Shown here: positions 45,401-54,200 of the stretch, one piece after another
Layout of the letters: every line of letters starts with the position of its first letter
Position numbering within the stretch: the stretch's first letter is position 1
Assembly (NCBI GenBank): GCA_963576735.1
Contig: OY755174.1
Coordinates: forward strand, 9,548,001-9,612,000
DNA from: Bedellia somnulentella
Lineage: Eukaryota > Arthropoda > Insecta > Lepidoptera > Bedelliidae
Direction: 5' to 3'
DNA: 64,000 nt
Translations under genes and position numbers: made by a program
The notes under the pieces: model-generated
Seen by the model: only the letters and a program-made list of their open reading frames with translations
The model's database searches: none
Told to the model about the DNA's origin: nothing

Positions 45401-48400
45401 TATTATTTTACCGAAAACTAATCGCTTTTTTTTTTATTGCCATAATATTGTTTCATCGAAATTTCATATACCATATTCTTAGATTCCAGATTATTGTTTG
45501 GTTTTTGTTTTTGTTTACTATCATTTTGATTAACCACTAGAACGGATTTCCGAAGAATCGAAAACCAGATATACCTTAATTCCGCAATATTGCTTTTCCG
45601 AATAATCACTATTCCAAAAAATCATTTTCCATATATTTGAAATACAGATGTACTGAATGATACCTACTGCTATGAATAATTTTGCAGGCATATTTTAAGT
45701 AAGCAGTATACCCCGTTTAGTAGTATACCATGCATCAGACATTTAGGTGCTCGCTCCGCTGCGCTACGCTCGCTCGTTTTATACATAATCTAACCTAACC
45801 TAACCTAACTGAATGTAACCTAACTTTTCTTTGTCTGCAGGGGGCTTTCGCCCCCCGACCCCCCCAAGCAGGGGGGCTCTGCCCCCCTGCACCCCCCCTA
45901 CATGCAACCAAGCATGCAAACAAGCAAGCAAGTATACATACAAACAGGCATGCATCCGCGTTCTATTGATAAAATTTTTCTAACATAAAAAATATCTGGT
46001 TAAAGAGATTTACGATATGTAAGACTATAGATAAAGTTACTTCGGTCTTTTAAACCTTTGGAATAACGAGATTATAGTAAAAGATATAGTTGGTAAAAGC
46101 AAAAAATTCATTTTAATAATCTGGTTTTAGTTTTTCTGGGAAGTGATACTTCTAGAAAATGTATTTATGTACTAATGAAGTTGTGGAAAATGAAGCATCT
46201 GTGATACGTAAATTGTGTGAACAGTTTTCTGAATAGTGAATTTCGGATTTGAGATATTCGAATTTTCGAAATGTTACCCTCCAATCGCATCGCCCAAAAA
46301 TCTCTTAAAAGCCCCAACACCGTTAGTCGCCTCTTACGTACACCCATCGGTAGAAACGGGGTAGTGCTATTCTAAGCCGACACCACACGGCCTTTCATCG
46401 ACAGAATATATCTAAAAATAAACGGTACAAAAATATAAATATTATGTAAACAATTACTACCTAGCGGGCATTGTACCCGTAACCTTTAATTTAGCAAGTA
46501 GCAGGCAGACGCTGTTCGTAAAGATAACCAGTTTGACAAGGACCTTGAACAAAATCTACAATTTATTGGAGATACCGGCTGCAAATGAGGCATATCTAGT
46601 TAATTTATTCTGTTGCGAGACACTTTAATTGACCGAATTATTATTTTAACTCCTTTACAAGAAGCCTACTATTATCGCAGCTAGACACGTCTAAGTTTTT
46701 AAACCATGGATAATATTTTGCTTCATAATACTCGTAACATCCGATAGCCTGATACCAATTACCATAAATTTTGAAATTCACATGAGACTATATTTATAAA
46801 GTCTTTAAAAGAAAATATAAGATAAATTGAATTTGTTTGTCTCTGTCTAAACTGTTTCTATTATGCTATGTTTCATATTCAAAACATGGTTTCAATTTCA
46901 GGAATACACACTACGAATCGTCCCATGACTTATCCAACAACTAGAGCAACCACTAAACAGGTATCAATATTATCAGTACATTTTTTTTTAAATTTACAAA
47001 CATACATATCCTTACGGCTATAAATTCCTAAAAGGGGCAGCCAGAACTTCAGAATCAGAAAATTATTCAGCCACTGTTCGCAGTCAAGTGGGGAAAGTAT
47101 TGAAAAATAAATGATTTCGGTGATGAGTCTCCAACCGCATCGCCCAAAAATCACTTAATAAGCCCCGATACCCTGATTCGCCCCTAACGATCACCCATGG
47201 GAAGAAATGGGGCAGTATTCTAAGCCGACACTACACAGCGAATTTTTTTTATTTATATTTATTTTACTTGGTGATATCACATACATACATAAACTCACGC
47301 CATTATTTCCCATTGGTGTAGGCACGTACGTAGGTGATATCACTTACTCATTTTATACATTTTGTATCAAGTAGCAACGTAACGAATATGTTCCCATGCC
47401 ATTGGAAATGGAAAAGAAAACTTTTGTACCCAAAATAGATCCCTACCCGAGGACATCTGTTTATGTAAAGTAATATTTATTTCCCACGTTACATAGTCCT
47501 GGGTGTCCGTGTATCCCACAAGACCTTCAGCAGTTCCCGCAAAACCAGTGACGCCGACGCAGTCTACGGTAGCCGATGGATCTTGCGGCATCAAAAATGG
47601 AGCGCAGGTAGATTATTAATTAATAAATATTTTATACATTTGAGCAACAGTTGAATATCAGTTGAATATTTTAAATTATATATAATAGCGAAGACATACA
47701 CAAAGCTACAGGCAAGTAATTGGGATTCTCGACCATCCTGTTCTCTAAAATGAGGAAATATTCTGAATAAAATTAGTGCTGGCTATCCGTCATACCTTAT
47801 TAAATATTTGGTTCATTTATTCCTAAGTCACGATAGACAAACAACGAGAAGACAAGTGCTATTATTAATGCAATTTCCGTTTTCTTAAAATTTTACATAC
47901 ATATTGTAACCGACCTATCGTAACAGCAGCACGCAGTGAATCTTAGAATTCCTCACATTATATATAATACCACACCGCCTTCATCTGTACTGTCTGAGAA
48001 AACAGAAGAAAATATCAAAGGCGTGTTGTATTTTGGGTTCATACAGAACACATATATGAATGTAAAAGATCATTTTATATTGTCAGACTTACGGTCTCCA
48101 AGACGAAGAGAGGATTGTGGGCGGCCACAACGCAGATCTAAACGAATGGCCGTGGATCGTGGGCCTGTTCAATAATGGACGGCAATTTTGCGGCGGATCA
48201 CTCATCGACGACATCCACGTATTGTCTGCGGCGCATTGTGTGGCTCAGTGAGTACATTTTTTGTATTAATTAAGACCGATATAAGCGATAGAGAACTTGA
48301 TGCCCAATTACAATAATTTAAAGTGACAAAGTTTTTGTTCCGTGTAGGTTACAACGCAAACAAAAACTCAAACTCTAGCTGTATTGTATTCTTGAATGTG

Positions 48401-50653
48401 TATGTTTAAATTAAGCGGTCATGGAAATTTACCGTTTCTATTATTTATTAGTTTAAATCTTACCTATACCCGAGATTGAAGTTAAAGTATGACGTCATTT
48501 TTACTTACAACCTGTTAAAGGATAGAATGAACTACCGAAGTTAAATTTGTGGATTTCATTCAGTTTAAGAGGTTCACCATTGCAAAAGCTTCTCGATAAT
48601 CCATTTCTTTAATCCGTTCCCCAGCATGACGTCATGGGACGTGGCGCGGCTGACGGCCCGGCTGGGCGACCACAACATCCGCTCCAACGTCGAGACGCAG
48701 CACACCGAGCGCAAGATCAAACGGGTAGTGCGACACCGGGGATTCGATATGCGGACACTGGTTAATATTTTCTGATTCTCTCATTTATAAAGCGTTTTTA
48801 CTTTACTGGTAATTGAAATTGGTACCTATGGCAAGTCTTTTTTCCGTAAAAAAATAATTTGCGTACTTTTGTCGCCACATATAATTATGTTCAAGTTTTT
48901 CAGTAACTTTTGGTTTAGTATTCTTTTAAAATTAATAATTTTACAGAACTTTTACTTCTCAAGTTACTTAAAGACTAATAGTATCTACGGGAAGACAAAA
49001 TAATCCGCATTTTTATTTGCATTTCAGTACAACGACATAGCTATACTGACTCTGGATCAGCCCGTGAAATTCTCAAAGATCATCAGACCAGTGTGCTTGC
49101 CCGGATCCACCCGAGGCTACAGCGGACTCATCGCCACTGTTATTGGATGGGGTAGTTTGCGGGAAAGTAAGTCAATGTTACGTTTACATCCATGTAGCCA
49201 CATATTTTGTTAATATACCAAACAGATCGTATGTTTCTTAGCCTAGTGAATGAACACAATTTTGAATCGTGAAAACGAATTGGCTTACAATTCATCTTAA
49301 TGTAGCAAGACAAGAAGGCCTTTACCATGTTGCTGATTTGTCATTGCAGCTTTAGTTGGTCGAGCCCGAGTCCCAGATAGATAGAGGCATGTATTCTAAT
49401 TCCTGCATGTCTTTGCCTTTTCTTGCGATACGTAATGGTCATTTATCAAGGATATTCACGGCAAGGAAAAACATCGTAAGATCACCAAATTGAGTTTTAC
49501 TTAGGTACTGGCGGCGATGGATAGGATGTCAACACATCGCTATGTAACACATCGACCCTATCTTACTTACATTACGAACTAAAGATAGCATACCTTTGAA
49601 AGACGGGAAGATTGCTGTTAGTATGACGCGAGCGCCTATTCTCATATACTTTATTACATGATATTTGTAACAAATTTAAACTAATATGTGCAGCACATGA
49701 TTTCCTATTCAATCCCAAATGACTTTCAGGTGGACCCCAACCCTCAGTACTACAAGAGGTGTCAATACCGATATGGACAAACCAGGAATGCAAATTGAAA
49801 TATGGTGCCGCGGCTCCGGGAGGCATTGTGGAACATATGTTGTGTGCCGGCAGAGAGAGTATGGACTCTTGCAGTGTAAGTTCATCTTTAGTAATCAAAA
49901 TAAGATTAGGCTACAGTCGAGCAAGAATGTCTTAACCAAGACCTTGATAACTTTATCCATATGTATTGCAAGTCCTTGCATATTTTTCTTGTCGAAATTG
50001 TCGCCTCAAAGAACAAGTGAAAGTTTTTAAATATTCGTATACTCACGGCTAAAAATGCCAAAAAAGGGTAGCCTGGTCCCTCCGCTATTTTTGAAAGTTC
50101 AGTGGGAAAAACATTGACAAATAAAGGATGGTTAGTTTTTTTTAATAACCCTAAGTCATCGCCTCTCACGTCACCTACAGAACGAAATCTATGGTGCAAT
50201 AATAATCAACTTTTGGTATATTATGTACATCCCTGGTGTTTTCTGCCTAGTCCGTTCTGTTATACTGCTTGTTACGCTAATAGTTCGGAATAACAAATCT
50301 ATTCTCTAAAACAACGCAGGCTAACAGAACAGACTAATAGTTTTATTTATAAGACCACCAACATTATTTTCTTTGTAAAACTGTATTTTTTGTGATGTGC
50401 AGTATGTGCAGTATCTCTTCTATTCCCTTGAGCAAACTTTTCAATACGGGTTTCAATTTTAGATCAGTATATAAATAATTTTAACTTTTATGCTCAGGGT
50501 GACAGCGGCGGCCCATTGATGGTGAACGATGGTGGAAGATGGACGCAAGTGGGGGTGGTATCGTGGGGTATCGGCTGCGGCAAGGGGCATTACCCTGGCG
50601 TTTATACCAGGGTCACTTCATTCTTGCCCTGGATTCAGAAGAACTCTAAATGA
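39323..50653 (+). CDS. Clip-domain trypsin-like serine protease, 522 aa, 12 exons
   Basis: Exons: 39323-39449, 40895-40974, 41078-41254, 42097-42218, 43903-44057, 46902-46960, 47497-47607, 48087-48247, 48625-48760, 49028-49166, 49730-49875, 50498-50653. All are GT-AG and all phases agree. The ATG sits in ACCATGG. Residues 1-20 are a signal peptide. A clip domain has six cysteines: C80, C90, C96, C119, C133, C134. A Pro/Thr-rich linker covers about 135-269. Activation cleavage is expected at R286-IVGG, and C270 in SCGIKNG would pair with C399 in RPVCLP. The catalytic triad is H327, D379, S474; D468 at the specificity pocket predicts cutting after Arg/Lys. Clip proteases act in haemolymph cascades for clotting, melanisation or Toll signalling. 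The catalytic part resembles the proclotting-enzyme-like group, but the pathway is not shown by sequence. Confidence 0.95.
39450..40894. other. Protease intron 1
   Basis: AT-rich, with no repeat recognised. Confidence 0.5.
40895..40974 (+). CDS. Clip protease exon 2
   Basis: Residues 43-69; basic [18 protein letters not shown] segment before the clip domain. Confidence 0.85.
41078..41254 (+). CDS. Clip protease exon 3
   Basis: Residues 70-128: the first four clip cysteines. Confidence 0.93.
41653..41838 (+). repeat. Family S SINE, 5'-truncated, in protease intron 3
   Basis: TGTATTCGTACAAAACGGCA to CATGAAGGCTTGAGTCTTGA plus a second GTCTTGAG. Tail half only. Confidence 0.8.
42097..42218 (+). 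CDS. Clip protease exon 4
   Basis: Residues 129-168: VFGVCC closes the clip domain and the linker begins. Confidence 0.92.
42930..43300 (-). pseudogene. LINE reverse transcriptase fragment split by a SINE
   Basis: The minus strand reads [19 protein letters not shown] and [19 protein letters not shown], the region around the FADD motif of the family at 21850-23600. The KVDING-coding bases resume at about 43283 beyond the SINE. Confidence 0.7.
43108..43282 (-). repeat. SINE C copy inserted in the LINE fragment
   Basis: GAATGTTTTTGTTCATGAAA, ACCTCATGTGGGGATTATT, (TAAA)n, AATTTCGACACTAGCGGGGA and TCGGACCCGCAACC. This is the reverse of the 36365 element type. Confidence 0.75.
43331..43745 (+). 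mobile_element. Helitron-like repeat
   Basis: Starts ATTAGGGTTCCGTACC and ends TACGGAACCCTCCCTGCGTG ... GCATTTGGCCGGTTTTTA. The pattern with AAGCTGAAATTTTCACA in the middle is a common lepidopteran repeat. Its Helitron assignment is from memory. Confidence 0.5.
43903..44057 (+). CDS. Clip protease exon 5
   Basis: Residues 169-220: Pro/Thr-rich linker, including [20 protein letters not shown]. Confidence 0.88.
45220..46392 (-). repeat. Family R repeat split by an inserted element
   Basis: The tail half is 45220-45363 and the head half 46280-46392. The family sequence is continuous once the insert is removed. Confidence 0.88.
45364..46279 (+). mobile_element. hAT-like non-autonomous element with 8-bp TSD, copy 2
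   Basis: Starts GGTTACATACTG and ends CGAAATGTTACCC. TCCAATCG flanks both sides (45356-45363 and 46280-46287). The 8-bp duplication suggests the hAT group; if the duplication is taken as 9 bp, a Mutator-like origin is possible. Inside are TTCGG/CCGAA repeats, AACCTAACCTAACC, long C/G runs and (GCAT/GCTT)n. It has no coding capacity. Confidence 0.75.
46902..46960 (+). CDS. Clip protease exon 6
   Basis: Residues 221-240, [21 protein letters not shown] 59-base exon required by phase. Confidence 0.82.
46997..47240 (-). repeat. Family R repeat in protease intron 6
   Basis: Reverse copy, ACATATCCTTACGGCTATAA to GCCGACACTACACAGC. An RTE LINE end fragment (ACTCACGCCATTATTTCCCA) follows at 47280-47328. 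Confidence 0.82.
47497..47607 (+). CDS. Clip protease exon 7
   Basis: Residues 241-277: end of the linker and SCGIKNG with the interchain cysteine. Confidence 0.88.
47608..48086. other. Protease intron 7
   Basis: AT-rich, nothing recognised. The apparent open frame across its 3' part is not coding: the exon begins at 48087. Confidence 0.6.
48087..48247 (+). CDS. Clip protease exon 8
   Basis: Residues 278-330: DEERIVGG activation site and AAHC with the catalytic His. Confidence 0.95.
48625..48760 (+). CDS. Clip protease exon 9
   Basis: Residues 331-376, [18 protein letters not shown] to GFDMRTL. Confidence 0.94.
49028..49166 (+). CDS. Clip protease exon 10
   Basis: Residues 377-422: YNDIAIL with the catalytic Asp, and the GWGSLRE block. 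Confidence 0.95.
49167..49729. other. Protease intron 10
   Basis: AT-rich. At about 49335-49560 it has a degraded stretch loosely like family S (GAAAAACATCGTAAGATCAC). Confidence 0.4.
49730..49875 (+). CDS. Clip protease exon 11
   Basis: Residues 423-471: WTNQEC, MLCAG and the pocket Asp of MDSCS. Confidence 0.95.
50035..50165 (-). repeat. Family R fragment, diverged, in protease intron 11
   Basis: GTATACTCACGGCTAAAAAT to CCCTAAGTCATCGCC. Confidence 0.6.
50498..50653 (+). CDS. Clip protease exon 12 with stop
   Basis: Residues 472-522: GDSGGPL with the catalytic Ser, PGVYTRV, and the TGA at 50651. Confidence 0.96.
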   Translation, partial: GDSGGPLMVNDGGRWTQVGVVSWGIGCGKGHYPGVYTRVTSFLPWIQKNSK

Positions 50654-50945
50654 TTACACATTAACCTGAATACTTCGACTAAGTACCATTATTTAAGTAG
50701 CACGTAAATGTAAATTAGGCAGTGTTATACTGTATAGTGGTTAAAGACTTTGCCGGAATCAGTGCATTTCGTTAAAAAAAGGCGAAAGTAAATCTAATAC
50801 CTTATTTAGGTAAATAATGAGGAAATACTCGAGATTTAACAATCTCCATTTTTTAAGAATATTGAATTTTGTGTCGACTGTAATGTAGGATTATCCATGA
50901 CATCAATTTCTTTGAGAAAGTCAACATTTATATTTTGTCTTTCTT

Positions 50946-51035
50946 AATAAATTGAAGTTTGTTACTCTACTAGTAATTTTACAGAGCATTAGAATTAAGT
51001 TAGAGATATAAGTACGGTGCATTTATATAAATAAA
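50946..51035 (+). terminator. Protease poly(A) signals
   Basis: AATAAA at 50946-50951 and again at 51030-51035, about 290 and 380 bases after the stop codon. Confidence 0.6.
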
Positions 51036-51055
51036 ATATTTTATAATGAAAACTA

Positions 51056-51066
51056 TTTATTTTATT
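51056..51066 (-). terminator. gwl: Greatwall poly(A) signals
   Basis: Two AATAAA on the minus strand (TTTATT at 51056-51061 and 51061-51066), about 160 bases after the Greatwall stop. Confidence 0.6.
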
Positions 51067-51224
51067 AAGACTAAATACATTATAATAATCTCACTGGACA
51101 CATGGTTTAACAAGTTTCTAATACATCGCTACAATCTTAAAGTAAATAAAATTTTGAATTATATACATAGACGGAAAAGTTTATAAAATATCACTTTAGA
51201 AAATAATATTATTTTATCATATCA

Positions 51225-51271
51225 TCATATATCGAAATTCGAAACTTGCAGCTGCTGAAGTATGTTTCGCG
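51225..51271 (-). CDS. gwl: Greatwall exon 12 with stop
   Basis: Residues 665-679, [15 protein letters not shown], then TGA. S675 aligns with the tail serine of vertebrate MASTL. Confidence 0.93.
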
Positions 51272-54200
51272 CTGGAAAGAAATAATTCAATATTAACCCT
51301 TAGATGCCAATAGGAGTCATGGGATAGAGCAAAAATTTTAGTATCAGTGCTATAAAAAAACATTGCAAAGTAAAAGAAAACAGGTAAAACAAACAAGTTT
51401 TTGGTTTTTTCCGTGTACTATGAACAACACTGCTACCACACTGGGCATTACCATTTTCATCATTCATACTGAGATGGAGATACACTATATCAGATATGCG
51501 TGAAATGTGTTATGTTTTATTACGCGTGATGAACTAATGAAATGCCCCCTGAAAGTCCTACGACTATATCAACAATATAAATTAGGCGTATTAAAATCGA
51601 ATGACGCCAGAGCTTCAGAATAAGAAATTCCTCAACTACTTATGGAAGTTGTCCATTCAACTTTCAACAAAAAGTTTGTCAAAATAAAGGTTTTCCAGTA
51701 TGGGTCTCCCGCATCGCCCAAAAATCACTTAAAAGTCCACGCACGGAAATAAATAGGGTAGTGTTATTCTAAGCCGATACTCCAAAGCTATAATATAAAA
51801 TTTAATTTTAAATACCAAAAATTACCTTGAAAGTAAGTAGTATCATGCACATGCTCCGGGGCCGGTACAAAAGGCGGTGGAGCTAACAACTGTGTCTCCC
51901 AGGACACATTGCGGAACAACGCCATCTTTCTCACTTGGTTTGCCGCCGGCCTGATTTGTGGATCCGTTGTTAATAAGGCTTCGATTGCCGATACTGCCTC
52001 TTGGGATAGCGCTTCGTCGTCTTCGGGCCATTCTATATCTGTAAATATGTTTGAAAGTTGCAGATATAAATTTTATAGCAAGCCTTTTTTGGACCTTTGC
52101 AGGTGTGAAATAAAAACTAGTTGTATGATAAATGCAAAATTACTTTGATTGCTCACTGGCATGTGGCATAATTAAATAAATAAAAATCATTTATTTCTGA
52201 CATAAAAATCCATGTACAATTAACAATTTAAATTTCATTCTTACAAATAAATAAATTAAAATCATCAATCAAATAATAAAATAAAATAAATCTAATAAAT
52301 CAGCTTAGCTACAAATGTAGAAACAAATACTAAATAAAAGTTTTTTTTTAAGTTTTAAGTTAAAAGTAGTTTAACAGAGTGTTCACTGTGAGAGGAAACT
52401 CGAAAAATTACGCCCGATTTCTGAATTGAGTATTCAAGCTATGTATCTGGGGGTCTGGAAGTGCCCCCGCCAAGACCAACCAAGCGAAGCGCACGGGCAC
52501 TACCTACCTTTTCTCGAAGCGTTTCGTCGTTTTTTTGATCATAACTTGGGTTTGGGTTATGCTAGATCAACAAAATTTTCGGGATATATTGTCAATAGCG
52601 GACTTACTAAACATATAAAGTTTTAATTACATTAGCTTTTATACACCAGATTTTATTTATCTCTAAAAACGCTGATTTCATCACTGACTCACTGATGAGT
52701 GATGATCATCAAAATTCTTAGGGTATTTCCTAATGTCCTAAAAAGGAGAACTTTTGTATGTAAGCTAGTATTAGCACACAAACAACAAATAAAATATAAA
52801 ACTTGGTACTTGGTACTCCTTGTTAAAAGAAACTAAAAAAAAAAATGTTACGTTGTTTGTATGTTTGTAACGTACAACAACTAATATATAACACAAAAGT
52901 AATGCACAGTGAATTAATTTTTCACCTTACGCCGATGTGAATGTAGCGAAATGGCCAAGCCACATATTTTGACTAAGGTTTGTAAAGTTAGGCCTTGTAG
53001 AGTTAGAGCGTGTAGTGTTAGAAGCTTGGCTATACATGAGATCTGATAACTTTTTAACCGTGCAATTCATATGGGCTTAAGATTTCAATGCGACAGAACG
53101 ATACTTAAGTTGTTCTCAGCTGGAATACTCAATTCAGAAATCGAGCGATAGTGATTTATTCTACACGAGTTTATACTTAGTTGTCACGAGATATAGCATA
53201 AACTCAGTTAGCTTATACCAGAGTTCCTTTATTAATTATTGGATCATAACATTGAAACACTGAAATCAGGAAAAAGTATACCGCGAAATTTTAATCACAT
53301 TATCATTAATTTACTGAAATATTCATTTTAATCGCAAAGGTGGTGTAAAACCATATTTGGACTATGCAATTAAGGAACTTAGTATCAACTATGGAATAGT
53401 ATAAAAAACATTGCATTTTTCCCAAAAAGTATAGCCGTGTAGTGCCGGCTTAGAATGTCGCTACCCCTTTCTACCCACGGGTGTCGTAAGAGGCGACTAA
53501 GGGTATTGGGGCTTTTTATTGCATTTTTGGGCGATGCGGTTGGAAACCCATCACCAAAAACCTTTACTTTACCGCCACTTCCCCACTCAACTTCCAAAAG
53601 TGGCTGAGGAATATATAATTCCATGGCTCTGGCTACCCCTTCTAGGGAATTATAGCCGTGAGTATATGTATGTATGTATGTATGTATAGCCACAATTTTG
53701 GAATAAATCAAATCAAAGTCATATGCGTTATTTACACAACAGACACAATTGAACTCTTATCACAAAGTCATAATTTTACACCAAAACTGGGCACCTACTC
53801 TAAAAGAAAGTATTACAGCATGCTCTAATTTGTATACTCACTTCTCGACAGAATATTTTTGAAAACAGCCTGAGGCGTTTCATCATTAAAAGGGGGTACT
53901 CCTGTCATGAACTCGTACAAACAAACACCTAACGCCCACCAGTCAACCGGCTTGCCATGGCCTTGTCTGGAAGTATAGAAACGAAGTAACATAAATTAGT
54001 AAGTTTGACATCTCTTTAGCTTTAGGTAATAGAAAGTGTTCAAAATAACATTCGATTTCCTTTCTCTTTAGCTTGAGGTAATATTTGGTTGATTTACTTA
54101 CTACTCTACTTACGCCCGATTTCTGAATTGAGTATTCAAGCTGAGAACGACTTAAGTATCGTTTTGTCTCATTCAGTCGTTAAGATTTCAATGCGACAGA

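Larger units (their letters stand above)
44058..46901. other. Protease intron 5
   Basis: Holds a SINE C edge at 44440-44480, an A15 run at 44551, a (CA)n microsatellite at 44755-44815, and a family R copy (45220-46392) split by the hAT-like element. The segment 44100-44400 is GC-richer than its surroundings and unrecognised. Confidence 0.6.
52039..53841. other. gwl: Greatwall intron 10
   Basis: Contains a foldback MITE split by family D (52409-53148) and a family R copy (53434-53690). The first 370 bases are AT-rich. Confidence 0.6.

Noticed and set aside
47936..48175. Plus-strand 79-aa open frame
   Set aside because: Wrong frame overlapping protease exon 8, which begins at 48087 in another frame.
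49719..50030. 103-aa open frame
   Set aside because: Wrong frame over protease exon 11 and intron 11.
51843..52031. Minus-strand 62-aa open frame [10 protein letters not shown]
   Set aside because: Shadow frame of Greatwall exon 11.
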